A stretch of DNA of 64,000 nt from Doryteuthis pealeii (Eukaryota > Mollusca > Cephalopoda > Myopsida > Loliginidae). The notes below the pieces were generated by a model. It did not search any database, was not told the origin of the DNA, and was given only the letters and a program-made list of their open reading frames with translations. Both the position numbers and the translations under genes were made by a program. Positions 1 through 15,990 of this stretch are shown here, piece after piece. Numbering within the stretch: position 1 is the first letter of the stretch; each line of letters opens with the position of its first letter. The stretch covers positions 72,963,578 through 73,027,577 of the forward strand of contig CM042150.1 in NCBI GenBank assembly GCA_023376005.1, written 5' to 3'.

Positions 1-1339
1 ACTTTAGTTTTTCAGTTGAAGTGGTATGAAGACAGAATAAATGCAAATAAAGAAATATAACAAATCATGTTAATTATGTCATTAGTTACACAAATCAAAA
101 ATCATTTATACTACTCGAAAAAAACTCCTTGTTTAGGATTTTAAGCTACTAACATATAACTATACTTTTGTGAAAAGTTAATACACATTATCAATTGTGA
201 AACAATTATGCAATTTTTAAGTCTTGATTTTTAGTTCAAGAAAAAAAGTAATAGTAAAAATGTCATAACTTTGGTTTCTAACTTGGAAATTTTCAGCTAC
301 ATATCTATTGTATATAGTTAGATAAGAATATAGATTCAGTTTAGCTAACCAGACTAAGGGTACAGTTTACTTACATTGTAACTAAAATCCTTCACTAACA
401 ATCAAGTTTTAGAATTTACAAAAATGATTATTTGTGAGTGGCCAATGATCTAAGCATCTTTGAGTTATGTGATGAGAAACATCCAGACCAAAAGAAGACA
501 TTTGATGAATTATAATAAGATCTAAGAATTGATCATTGTATTAAACACATGATTCATAAACTTCATATTAAAACAATTGGGGGAAAAATTCATGTATTTA
601 TTTTTCAAGAAAAATGATCAGGTTGAATATTAGTGTGTATACATTTTAGAAAAAAAAAAGTAGATTAATCTGTCAAACATTGATGTGTGCCATTAACAAA
701 GGATTAAATAATATAGAAAAGAGAGTGTAGATTTTCTTTTCACACCTACACTGAACATGGACATTTTTATGTGCATTAAAAACTTATTGGAATAGAATGT
801 ATGCACAAAGATTTAAACACTAAACAAATAATCACTAATTAAGCAATGTGTGTAATTAGTTTATTCTAAAACAGAAAATGTTTTAAGTTGATCAGAACTG
901 TTTTCTATAAAAGCAAAAAGGATTACGTTTCAATAGATCTGCTCTAAGAATTCATTAAAAATATCTTTGTTTGAACCAAGTATTTTTGTTGCGATTTTTC
1001 ATTATTCTGGATTGTCTGACAATATTTATAAAGTAACTTTTATAGTTAATTATTTGTCTCATCTAACTTGAGTTATTATAAACAGCAATAAAAATTGTCT
1101 CTTTACAATGTGTGACATGCACATTATTTTTCATCACTGTAGAAAATTCATAGCTAGTGATGGTGACTATGTCGGAAAATAGTGTTTAGTAGCTGAAAAC
1201 GTGCTCTATTTGTTGGAATTTCTGTGCTCCCTATATCTGTTGTAGTTTCCATAGAAATAAGTAGCAGGCATTACTTTCAGTGCACTCTTTGTATGAAGAT
1301 TCTATTTTTATGTGTATACTATTATACCACTACAAAAGT
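1..1339. other. AT-rich non-coding, nothing recognised
   Basis: No convincing exon, RNA gene or named repeat is visible. The stretch is low-complexity A/T-rich DNA with short homopolymer A and T runs. Confidence 0.6.
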
Positions 1340-1475
1340 GACATTTTTATTAGCATACTAGTGTTAAAATGCAATTTTCAATCCAATTTACAACTTGATA
1401 ATAGAACAGCATCTGTGTTTATACCCACCCTGATCATTATATTTTCTAAAGGGGAGATAACTATTAGATGCTAAT
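1340..1475 (+). repeat. Unnamed dispersed repeat R1, copy 1
   Basis: This segment aligns by eye with 7395-7550 in the same orientation. Shared blocks include CAATCCAA, CCTTGATCATTATA/CCCTGATCATTATA and AAAGGGGAGATA/CAAAGGAGATAT in the same order and spacing. The similarity is patchy, so both copies are old. No coding potential, terminal repeats or target duplication were found, so the class is unknown. Confidence 0.5.
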
Positions 1476-3102
1476 AATACAGACTTTTAAGTGAGTTTAT
1501 TATAAAAATGAAAAAAAAAAAAATGTGTATTTTTTTAAAAGACTTTCAAAATTCATTTTCATGATTCAGAATTTGCAAAATGAATAATTGAAATACCACA
1601 TTTAGTAGATTTTTCTTCATTTTTTTTTATGTTTATGGGTGGGAAAGTTTGAAATTAAAAAAATACCCCCCCCCCCCCACCATTCCTGAAAACAGTAGTA
1701 ATCTTGGGAATGAATGACTTTATACATACATATAAGTCTGACCTAAATAGTGTGTCATAAAAATTCCTTTTGTAGAACAGTCTTTAATTTGTACTTTTTT
1801 AATTTATATAAATATTTATTAAGAATGAATGTATAGAGTTTCAATAAATTAGACATTCTCTGAAGTGGGTATAAGTTTGTACTGCTACATAATTAACTCA
1901 ATAAAATTTAGGAAAAGAACCAACACTACATATAAAAAATAACTTGATATTTACAAAAGAAAAAAGAAATTAAAAACTATTGTAATTATTCACAACTAGA
2001 AGGAATCTGAAAAAGAAATTAACTCTAGAAAAATGTTGTTTGTGTGAAAGATGGAAATCTTTAAAAAATGTAAAAACAATGACTTAGATAAGATATTTTA
2101 AGTAAGTATTACCTAATTTGTATAGATGAACACTTGACAAATAGAATAACAGAACTTTCTATTTTATATTCTTTGGAATATGAATGAAGATTAATATTAT
2201 AAAAGTATTATCCATGCAGGTTAGCTGGTTTGTTATTGTGGGAAACAACCTTTTCTTTCTTTTTTGTTTGTTCTCAAATCCATTTTCTTTCTTCAGAATT
2301 GCCATATGGAAAAATAATTATTCATTTTCTATTTGTTCCTTTTAAATCACTTTCCCCTCAGAGAATTTTTATTGTAAAACATATCACATTTTATTCTCAT
2401 CATTATAATTGCTCTCTCCTCAAAAAATATCATGTAGACTAACAATTTTCTCTAGATAAACTTTTATACCATTTGTATTGCTCATCTATGCAACATCATG
2501 TGTACAAGAGAAATTTGAATTAACAAAACAAAAACAGTCTCCATTTTGTTGATATTGATTAGTCTTAGAAATATCAAACATTAATGAAATAATTGGACCA
2601 TATGACCTTTAGGCACCCCTTTTTGATCTCGATTAAGAAAGGACATGTTTTTTATTTACACTGTCAATATCAGGTTGTTTTAACAGACGATTTTTATATT
2701 TTTTTTTAGTTTCAGTTTCGTATGCATATTTACTGGGGAAGATTTCTAAATACAAGCTATTAAGACAAATATGCATCATTTTTAAACACCTATATATAAA
2801 ACCATAACCCAGCAAAAAAACCACATTATAAGGAGATTTTTATTAGAGCAATACACTTAAAATGGTCAAAGACATAAAGCACTTTCCAGTTTGTCTTGCA
2901 ACCAAATAATAATTTTGTTGGGTCTATGTATTGAACATAATTTCTAAACATATAAATTCTCCATAGAACAAAGATAACTATGAAATGCTAATTAAAATCC
3001 TTCACTCCTTTCTAAATAGAAGCATCAATATCATTATGGACTGCTGTTACAATAGAAGTCTAATGGGTTCATCAGTCATCTATTATTTTTTAAAGCTTTA
3101 GT

Positions 3103-3104
<2 letters not shown>
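1476..3104. other. AT-rich non-coding with one poly-C run
   Basis: Nothing gene-like is seen. A run of 13 C lies at 1666-1678, unusual in this AT-rich background. Confidence 0.6.

Positions 3105-3162
<58 letters not shown>
3105..3162. repeat. (AT)n microsatellite with short CA end
   Basis: Alternating A and T run for about 52 bases and end in a short ACACAC tract. The Tyr/Ile-repeat peptide that can be read through it on the minus strand is an artefact of the dinucleotide repeat. Confidence 0.95.
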
Positions 3163-6102
<2,940 letters not shown>

Positions 6103-6221
6103 CAAAAACAGGTGCTCATTTCTTCAGCAGAAACTTCAACAGCCTATATTTAAAACAAATTAAAGATGGAAAAATATCAATCTGAAGTTGTTTTTTTTTA
6201 GTTTTTGTTTGGTAGAAAGAA

Positions 6222-6290
6222 AAAGCCCCCCCCCAAAAAAAAAACAAAAAAAACAAAAACAAAAACAAAACAACAACAACAAAACAACAG
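6222..6290. repeat. C-run followed by A-rich (CAA/CAAAA)n tract
   Basis: A run of C is followed by A-runs broken by single C, grading into CAA triplets. This resembles a retroposon tail on the plus strand, but no body upstream was recognised, so it is listed only as simple sequence. Confidence 0.75.
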
Positions 6291-6348
6291 AAAAATCTTT
6301 CATCTTTTATAACTTGAAACTGGTTTATTAATTGGTCAGTTTCTGTGT

Positions 6349-6570
6349 TTTGTTTATATTACCTAGACAATACATTGGATGACACAGTTTATACCACCTC
6401 TAACTTTCAGAAGTTAAGAGATTGCAGGGATGATAATATTTATAGTATTTTGAGGATTATGCCTCCTAAAAAGTATATTTTCTAAATCAAATTCAAGTAA
6501 AGTAACATATTTCTTATCAAAAAAGAAATAAAAACTTGAAGAAATGTATAAAGAAATGTATACAGACAAT
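6349..6570 (+). repeat. Unnamed dispersed repeat R2, copy 1
   Basis: Aligns in the same orientation with 53648-53850. Shared blocks in order include GACAATACATTG, ATGAC(A/T)CAGTTTATA, CTTTCAGAA, AGGATTATGC, CTCCTAAA/TTCCTAAA, TATTTCTT and CAAAAAAGAAATAAAAA. Both copies lie downstream of a dinucleotide microsatellite. No open frame or terminal repeats were found, and the class is unknown. Confidence 0.65.
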
Positions 6571-7394
6571 CTTTTAATAAAAATGTTCATTAAATAGTAT
6601 ACCACATTTATTGGAAAAATTCTTGTTGCTATTTTAAGATAAAAATTATATCTGAATATTTTTTTTGACAAATTATATAAAATAATAAAATTGAGAAAAA
6701 TCTATAATTTATATATTTCTAATAAGTTTTTCAGAATGGCCAGTTAGTTGGAGAGATTAGCATGCTTTAAACTTTTGCCAAATATTTCTTTAAATAAAAA
6801 AAAAAATTGTGCCAGTAAGAAAAAATGTGAAATAGCTATTTTCTTATAAAAAAAAAAAAAGAGAGAAAATTAAGAGAGAGTGAAAAATGCCATGTTGATC
6901 TTTATTCAGTTAACAATAGAAACATTTTTTTGAGAACATCTTAACATATCCAAAGGTTGTTCCATAAATGGCTTCCATTTATATCAAGAGAATAAAAGAT
7001 TTTTAAAAATCTAATTAATAGCATTATGATTAAACAAAAGCCATGACATTTATCCCATTGTAATATTCATGTTTGCTTTTCAAATCTGTATTTTCCTTAC
7101 TGATCCTACTCTTAAGAATTCACATTTCTTCATTTGTTATCAATTTTTAGAACTTATATCACATTTTATTCTATCTATTTGTATTTATTTTACTTTTTTT
7201 TAAAATTTGAAATCCATATGAGAAGTTGATTAGTTTGAGATTTGTCTTAATCAACCAATCAAATAAAAATTGTGGCAAATAAAGTTCTACAAGTCACAAG
7301 AAAACTTTTCAATAATGAAACCTATAAATTTAATCTATTTTATAATGATCTGAATCTTATATGTAAAAATGGCACATTGTAGTTTGATTTTTTG
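6571..7394. other. AT-rich non-coding, nothing recognised
   Basis: Low-complexity A/T-rich sequence with several A-runs; nothing supportable. Confidence 0.55.
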
Positions 7395-7550
7395 TTAGTA
7401 CAATAGCTTAAAATACTCTTAGAAAATAAAACAATTTCCAATCCAAATTAAAACTTAATATTAATAGCGTGTGCAGAGAGTGGTCTATGTTATGTTCACC
7501 TTGATCATTATAATATTTCAAAGGAGATATCTATGAAATGTTAAAATGTC
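7395..7550 (+). repeat. Unnamed dispersed repeat R1, copy 2
   Basis: Partner of the copy at 1340-1475, with the same order of shared blocks ending in the GATCATTATA and AAAGGAGATA(T/A)C blocks. Degenerate and non-coding. Confidence 0.5.
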
Positions 7551-7973
7551 TTCCGATTTATTTATCAATCCTATAAACAAACTTAATGGCTGCTAAAGGC
7601 AGATTTCAAGGAGTAAATATTCATATGAATATAGTAATATTAAATAGAAATAAAATGTTTTGAATTGTGATTTTATATTATGAATAGAAAACATACAAAA
7701 AATAATTGATAATTTTTGTGATTATTAGCAATCAGAGCTTCAAAGTTCTCTAAATAATATTGTGCAATTTCTGTGATAGACATGAATCTGTACATAAGCA
7801 GCTGAAGGTGTTGTGCCACTACCTGCCCAATTTGAAGCATCAATGAAGTTTGGCAGCATCTCTAATTGACCTTTGGTTTGGGTAACTAACTAGATAAGGT
7901 ATCACAAAAATAACCTGCTTCACCGGCTAACTGTGCTCCATAAAAAGATAACAAGGAAAAAAGTAATGTCACT

Positions 7974-9270
7974 TACACTCTGCACATAGAATGTACAAAC
8001 TGCTTGAAAATGCAAAGTCAGAAAGAAGAACTGCAATGGTTTCTAGAGAACTAGCATGATATAAGATTCCATTTTTGAATAAGACTAGCCTGGTAGACAA
8101 AAACCAGCTGAGATTAGCAGTGGATATATCTTCAAGAGTAGCCACACTAACACAAAACAAAGAGAAGAAGGCATCAGAGTTTTGCTGACTTTACACCTAC
8201 CACTAAATAAGAAGAATGCCATAATCATCAGTGCCTCTGTCCCAACCATGATGAATCCAGATGACAAAGTTTTATGAAAAACGTGATCATTGTAGAAGTT
8301 CTACACCCAGAGAAACTTATCATTCTTGGAGACTTCAATACAAGAGTTGCATCCAGGCACCAGACTTCAAGACACATGTCCCAAATAAATACCATGTTCT
8401 GTCGGCCTACTTGCAATAAAAGTGTGCTCTATACACTGGTAGCTTACTATCAGAAAAAATGGCAGGTGAGACATGATAGTCATAAAAGGTCATGTGCAGT
8501 ACTAAATGCTGGAAACTGATTGTGACCAAGTTGAATTTTCTTATCCAGCCAATGAAAAGACCCCCAAGATAGAAAAATGCTAAGAGATGAAAAGTATCAA
8601 GTTGAAGAACAGGAGAGTTGTTGAAAATTTCTTAAGTGGGCTTCATAGAAATATGTGGGAAACATCAGTTGACCAGACTGATATTGAAGAACAGTGAGTA
8701 TCATTCAAAAACCCTTAAGCACCTCAAACCTTCAATATGCAGACATAAGAACTAGTTTGATGAGAAAGAATTAGAGATAAAGTTTTATTCACTGAAAAAC
8801 AATGCATGCTCACAGCATCACTTTTCATCAGCCTACAAGAAAGCCACATGCTAAATAGTGCAGTAGAATCTTCAAGAGATGCAAGACCCTTAGCTCAGCA
8901 ACAAGAAAGGCTGACAAGATCCAGATTAAAAAAAACAAAAAACAGACATTAATAAGTGCTTCTACAATGCACCAAAAACTGTCATCTGGGTTGTCCTCGT
9001 TACTCAATGCTGATTGATTCAAGTTGTTCACAGAGAAGACAAATCCTGGAGATTGGTCAATAAACAGACAATGTGAAAACCCAAACTTCCCATCATCTAT
9101 TAACAATAAAGCCATCACCTGCATGCCTAAGGTGGAAATAAATCACAAGGTAGATAATCTATCTTCAGAGATGACAATAAATATATCAATAAGTACTTAA
9201 AGGTAGTTCAGCTAGTTTCAATAGCTAGGTAGCCAATAAAGGTAGATCAATAAATCTGGAGCCTGGCACG
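7974..9270 (+). mobile_element. Decayed non-LTR retrotransposon (LINE), 5' half with endonuclease domain
   Basis: This is the 5' part of a LINE polyprotein of the kind that begins with an apurinic-type endonuclease that nicks the target DNA. Readable pieces, scattered over all three plus frames, include SERRTAMVSRELA (about 8018-8056), NPDDKV (about 8254), the endonuclease strand LIILGDFNTRV (8316-8348), RHDSHKRSCAVLNAG (about 8467-8516) and FPSSINNKAITCMPKVEIN (about 9084-9145), which in related elements lies just before the reverse transcriptase. GDFN is the recognisable catalytic-core motif. Many stop codons and frameshifts interrupt the frame, so it is a dead copy. No reverse transcriptase box follows; the copy seems to end near 9270. 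Family placement (RTE- or CR1/Jockey-like) is not resolved. The first intact similarity is near 7974, but 5' untranslated element sequence may begin near 7790. Confidence 0.8.
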
Positions 9271-10519
9271 TAGTTTTTGACTTAATTTTTAAATGTTTAA
9301 TCTACATAATGAATAGTCATCAGTGAATCAAGTGCATTGACAATAAATGAAAGTTTGTGAATTTTTTTTCCTTTAAATTAATTTATTTTGCAGCAAAGTC
9401 ATTCATGTTAGGAAAAAAAAAAAGATAATAAACTTGCGGAACATTCAATAATGTTTGTTATTAGATTGCCAATATATTTGTTATGTTTTTTTAAAGTTAG
9501 CATCAAATATTTATTTATATCAATCATTATTGCAAAGTATAGAAGAAACAACTAAACAATGAAAAGTCTTGTGTTCATTATTACTATTTACCAATATCTC
9601 CCAAATGCTAAAGTGCTATTTTGATTTTATAAACCTGCATTTCAATCAGATGGTCAATTTTAATTGCATTTTTTCAGGTCTGAAATTCTTTTCTTTTCTT
9701 TTTTCTTTTTGTATAAAAAAAGACAAAGAATTTTGTAACAGAAATAAAAACAAAAATGTTTAGAATACTTACTTATATGTACACACACACGAGTATGTAT
9801 ATACATGCATCTATCTATCTATATATATATATATTGTAATAATTGTGAAAAATTATGGGTCTACTGCAGTTTTGATCAGAACCCTACCTCTTACTGGACC
9901 AAGTTGAAGTTACTACTATTTATCCTCATTTGCTATTAGGTAGGTGGGTGAGATTTGAGCTATCATCTTAATTTGTATATGGAGTCAATCCTTTGTCAAT
10001 TTATAGTTGAACTCTATCCCTTGTTCCTGTTTTCCCTGCCTTGTCGAGCTTAATTTATTTGTTTATTTATTTCCCTATTCTGTATTATTTTTCTTTGAAT
10101 TTAATTTTTATTACAAATGATAACTTGTGTAAATGGTTAAAATTTGATTCTAATTTTATTTTAGGGTATAAGTTGCTGTGTCTACAGTTGCAAAATGATT
10201 CTATTGTTTAATAATTTTTCTTATCAAGGAATTTAATTATTGTTAATTTTTCCAGTAAGCATAGGAAACATGGGTCATTCAGAGACCTGCATATGTTGGA
10301 TTTCTTTAAAATATCCCATCTAATAATTAGTGTTAAACTTTGATCATATCTAAAGTTGTTGCGTTCCTCAGCTTTACATTAGAGAACAAGTGCTTATGAT
10401 TTGCAAGTCTCATTTTAAATTCTGTTTTATGCAATGTGTGGTTGACTTAGTAAACTCTAAATCCAACTACCCTCCCTCTATAATTAAGAATACATATATA
10501 TGTACATATGCATACATAT
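9271..10519. other. AT-rich non-coding; short (TATC)n(TA)n at 9808-9834
   Basis: No gene is seen. A small TATC/TA microsatellite sits at about 9808-9834. The stretch 9880-10030 is less repetitive and slightly more GC-rich, but I could not assign it. Confidence 0.55.
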
Positions 10520-11745
10520 ATGATCAAGTTGTGCAGACAGCATGGATTCCCATGACTCTCTTACTAGCTATCCGTATCAGTCATCACCCCTGGCAGATCT
10601 TCTGCACAGCATCCAGAATCTGTACAGAGCTAATCAATGGAGGTTTTTGATGGTTGGTGTACACTAGTGTGTACATGTGTAAGAGGCCCATAGGAGAACA
10701 TCACTCATCAGTTTGTCCTTACTTTTCCAGTTGTGTTCAGTATGTCTTGTTCATCTTACCTGGATGGTTTATGTGATAGGAAGTTAGTGGCCATACAGCT
10801 GCTCTTTTGTGGAGTGTAACTTCCAAGATTTGTTCAAGACAGCACTCTGCATCTTTTATAGTTCCCATCTTTTCCTTCAAGTGTTTCATTTTTAGTGGCA
10901 CTGACACAGCTACAGTTTGAAAGAATTTTTGCTTTATCTTATCAAAGAGATCTGATTTCCATATGATCGATATTCTGTCTATAGCAGTTCCTGCCTTTCT
11001 TAGGCACATATCGACAATGCTTTCTGTAGATGAGATATTACTACCTGGTTATGTAAACTAATTCACTAATTTCAGAGGTCTACTGTCTAGATGTCTCTAT
11101 CTTGTTTGTAACACATGAACTCTATTTTACCTGAATTCACATGGAGGCTAATGCCTCATGCTGCTTTCTCAAGGCTATGCATGAGTGATTCAGCGGGTGC
11201 AGGAGTATTCGCTAAAAGTGCTAGATCATCTGTGTAGTCTGCATCTATAATAGTTTCTGGGTAATTCCATGTCAAATCATCCAGGCCATGTCACCCACCT
11301 CCTTCAATTTTTCTGAAATTTTGTTCAAGTGTAGATTATGATAAAATTAGCCTCTCCCCAAAATTTGAGCTTCCAATTCAAAAAATTTGCAGAGTTATGT
11401 TGATTTTTAGCTCTCCAAATTTGAGGGGAGGGGTAAATGGTGACTTTGTATAATCTATTTTTGTCTGTAAAATGAGTTCTAGAGCTTCCCTACCCCTAAA
11501 AATTGTTTTATAAAGGCATTTTTGCCCAAAGAATCCAAAAATGCTATCAAATTGGAAGCTCAAATTTTGGAGATTGTCTAATGTTAACATAGTCCACACC
11601 TGTACAAAATTTCAGAAAAATTGAAGGGGTGGGTAACAATTTTACTTTTTTTCTGGATGATTTGACATGGAATTACTCTCCTGCTAGTTTCTTTTTAGAA
11701 TCAATCTAACTGATAGAGAGAAGGTGTTTAACTAATATATATATA
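10520..11745 (-). mobile_element. Decayed LINE, reverse transcriptase and C-terminal part, interrupted
   Basis: Read on the minus strand, this is the second half of a non-LTR retrotransposon reverse transcriptase. The catalytic box appears as DADYTDDLALLANTPA (about 11222-11252; the usual YADD is YTDD). It is followed by LHSLEKAA, VNSGKIEFMCYKQD, TAIDRISIIWKSDL (about 10930-10985), VLNKSWKLH, LYGHLP-like residues and, near the carboxyl end, LCTDSGCCAEDLPGVM (about 10582-10630). These match, in order, the tail of a widespread animal LINE family. Frameshifts and stops abound, so it is inactive. A 416-bp inverted-repeat element splits it at 11261-11676; the reading KKKLAGE on the far side (about 11677-11700) joins ETIIDADY across the insert. 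Its orientation is opposite to the LINE at 7974, so it is a separate copy. Confidence 0.85.
11261..11676. mobile_element. MITE-like element with perfect 24-bp terminal inverted repeats, nested in a LINE
   Basis: The ends are exact inverted repeats of 24 bases (left begins GTAATTCCATGTCAAATC at 11261; right ends GATTTGACATGGAATTAC at 11676). Further inverted matches lie inside: TTCAATTTTTCTGAAATTTTG against its complement near 11602-11625, and CCAAAATTTGAGCTTCCAAT near 11358-11378 against about 11547-11570. The arms therefore extend imperfectly for about 120 bases. There is no transposase frame, so it is probably mobilised in trans by a DNA transposon. It interrupts the minus-strand LINE at codons that otherwise read continuously. 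The target duplication is unclear; the flanks share only a few bases (TCT). I do not know the superfamily. Confidence 0.85.
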
Positions 11746-12153
11746 TATCCACCACTAGGCAAATGTATCTGACATCAATGAAAGGAAATACTTAGAAAAA
11801 GAATAATGATCAATGATTTATGAAACTGATTTGTTAACCAACATCTTCAGTGGGGATTCACATAGATTATTAACGTATTTTTGTACAAAGAAAATTGTAT
11901 TCTTTAAAAAGCAAGTGATCAATATTTGTCGGAATATCAAAATGCAAGGGTTATCTGAAAAAACCTGCAGAGTATAAAAGTTGAAATGAGATTTTAAAAA
12001 AATGTTGAGGACATCAGCTTAAATAAACCAGTCTATAATGAATTAGCAACAATAATTGTTTTTGTTATCTAATGCAAACATCTAAAAATAAGAGTTTATC
12101 AATTTTTCTCATTTCAAAATGTAGGAAGAAATAAGCAGCTAGCATTAATTCTG

Positions 12154-12155
<2 letters not shown>
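11746..12155. other. AT-rich non-coding, nothing recognised
   Basis: No exon or repeat family recognised. Confidence 0.55.

Positions 12156-12206
<51 letters not shown>
12156..12206. repeat. (AT)n microsatellite
   Basis: About 50 bases of uninterrupted AT. Confidence 0.95.
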
Positions 12207-12212
<6 letters not shown>

Positions 12213-13041
12213 AAGAAAAACAAGTATATAGCAACATGAGTAAAATAAAATATTTTTTCCATTCTTTATCATCTGTATGAAACAGTTCTTTGAAAAGTTT
12301 TTCATGAAGGAGTTATTATAGTTCTGATGTAAATAGATAAATTGTTATATATAGGTGATAATTAGCTTCATTGTCTGAATCTTTTCAGTTGTATTGCTTT
12401 CTTTTTTGATCAAACTATATTTGCTTCATTAGAAAAATTCATTTTTTCTTGAAAGCACATAAATGGATGGATCTCATTTTGCAATAGAATTCTTCAAACA
12501 AGTTTATGTAGGTAAACATGTGAAATATCTACATTAATATTCTATGTCTGATAGCTTTTTGTACAGATTTCATCCTAGAAATGCTCGATACATTTTTCTG
12601 TGTAAATTTTATAAGTCCCTGACCCAATGTATTAATGATGATAAAACTAATTTTATTAATTACAAAAAGGTAAAAGCATATAAGTATGAAGATTCAGCAA
12701 TAATCTAATATTTAATACGCAATTTATAAATAATAGCCCTTGATTCTCTATTCATCAATTTGAACATAACAGATATATTTGGCCCTGGTTTATGAAAAAG
12801 AAATTTCAAAATATATTTTGATAAAAAAAAAAAACGTTTATACTTATTGACATTTCATTGAAAAATAGAACAAAAGTAATTAACAATGTAAGAATTAGAC
12901 TTTCAAGCAATGAATTCTTCTAAAATGTTGATTACGATGCTTCCAAGAGATTTTGGATGGCTATTCTTAACTGAATGTCAAAGGAAACAAATGATTTTCT
13001 TATTGTATGAATTACACATTGAACAATGGTAACAAAAGTCA
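12207..13041. other. AT-rich non-coding, nothing recognised
   Basis: Nothing supportable is seen beyond short A-runs. Confidence 0.55.
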
Positions 13042-13986
13042 CAGGAGGAGGAGAAGAGCTATTGAAGAGCAGAGACAGAAAAAGTAGGAGTAGTTGGTAA
13101 GAATAAGAAGCCTGCATCAAGGAGTAATCATGTTGATTGGAAGCAAAGAATAATTTCCTGTTGTTTTGTATAGAATTTGGTTGATAAAAGAACTGAAGAT
13201 AAAAAAGAACGAGAGATAGAAAGGTAAAAGGAGGAGGAGAATAAAATGAACACATGAAAAGAATGAAATCAAGGGGTGCATGACATTATACAGTGAAGTA
13301 ATAAAAGAATAAGAAAAAATAATATAGAAAGAAATGCTTTAAAACAAGAATGAGAAAATTGAGGGGGTAAAGATAATTAGAAAAGTCTGAAGAAATTAGT
13401 TTTAGAAAAGAAGAAAAGAGATAAAAGAGAAGAAATAGCCAAAAGGTCAAAGGAGAAGAAGAAAGATTAATAATAAGAAGGAAGAAGAAGAAAGAAAAGA
13501 AACAAGAAGAAAGAAAGAAGAAAGAAAAGAAAGAAAAATAATAAGAAAAAGAAATGATAACATTAATTTGTAAAACATAAGCAATCAACTGATATTGTAA
13601 AAAGGAAGACATAATACTAATATAAGAAACAAGAGAAGAATGTCGTTTACAAGAGAGAAACATTAAAACAATGTAAAAGAGAACAAAAGATGTTGACTGA
13701 AGAAATATTTGATTGACATAGACAAGTTGTAAGACCACTGATAAGATAAAAGGAAGTGTAGGAGCAAAAGAAGAAATAAACTAAGAGACAGTGTAGATGA
13801 AAAGAGAAAAGAAGAGACAGTGTAGAGGAAAAGAGAAAAGAAGAGATAGTGCAGATGAAAAGAGAAAAGAAGAGACAGTGTAGAGGAAAAGAGAAAAGAA
13901 GAGACAGCGTAGAGGAAAAGAGAAAAGAAGAGACAGTGTAGAGGAAAAGAGAAAAAAAGAGACAGGAAGAGATTAACAAAAAGAAG
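13042..13986 (+). repeat. Long polypurine-biased tract (A/G on plus strand)
   Basis: For nearly 1 kb the plus strand is strongly enriched in A and G, with GGAGGAGGAG, GAAGAAGAAAG and AAAGAGAAAAG motifs. The bias is broken by a more mixed stretch at about 13560-13690. Minus-strand open frames here are long only because TTC/TCT/CTT codons (Phe, Ser, Leu) lack stops; they do not look like proteins. Homopurine tracts can form triplex DNA. The tract may have grown from the minisatellite at its right end. Confidence 0.85.
13784..13970 (+). repeat. 29-bp minisatellite, about 6.5 copies
   Basis: The unit begins AGAGACAGTGTAGAGGAAAA and continues GAGAAAAGA (29 bases). Unit starts fall at 13784, 13813, 13842, 13871, 13900, 13929 and a partial one at 13958, exactly 29 apart. 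Units differ by point changes only (GTGTAGATG, GTGCAGATG, GCGTAGAGG). Because 29 is not a multiple of three, the same peptide pattern recurs in successive frames, which explains the overlapping minus-strand open frames. Confidence 0.95.
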
Positions 13987-13990
13987 GGCA

Positions 13991-15689
<1,699 letters not shown>

Positions 15690-15990
15690 TTGCACAACTT
15701 GCAAATGTTTACCCTGTCAGCCAGGGCTGTAGAATATGCCAACTCCACCTCTGCAGTGGTAAGACCCCACCACATGCCACCCACCAATGAGGCCAACTGT
15801 AATGCCTTAGGACAAGATTGTGGTGGCTGAGCAGTCTGTGATCCAGGTACTAATTGGTCCCGTGACATGCTACACTTCCATTTGGCTCTTCTTGAGCTAG
15901 ATGGGCAGTTGGACAGGCCCCATCTGATCAATCAATTGGTCATGTCAAGCCCTAGCACCAATATGATTGTCCCAACTGTATTCTTCAAAT
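15690..15990 (-). other. GC-richer high-complexity island, unclassified
   Basis: About 300 bases stand out from the surrounding AT-rich DNA. The minus strand keeps an open frame of 82 codons (15683-15931), containing RWGLSNCPSSSRRAKWKCS and LASLVGGMWWGLTTAEVELA. I do not recognise a family. The composition and abrupt edges suggest an inserted fragment, either a transposon piece or a processed gene fragment. A genuine exon is less likely because no good splice sites flank it. Confidence 0.35.

Noticed and set aside
8828..9124. 98-codon minus-strand open frame
   Set aside because: It lies antisense to a recognisable LINE protein segment on the plus strand.
10737..11009. 90-codon minus-strand open frame as a host gene
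   Set aside because: Its residues (TAIDRISIIWKSDL) belong to the LINE reverse transcriptase tail.
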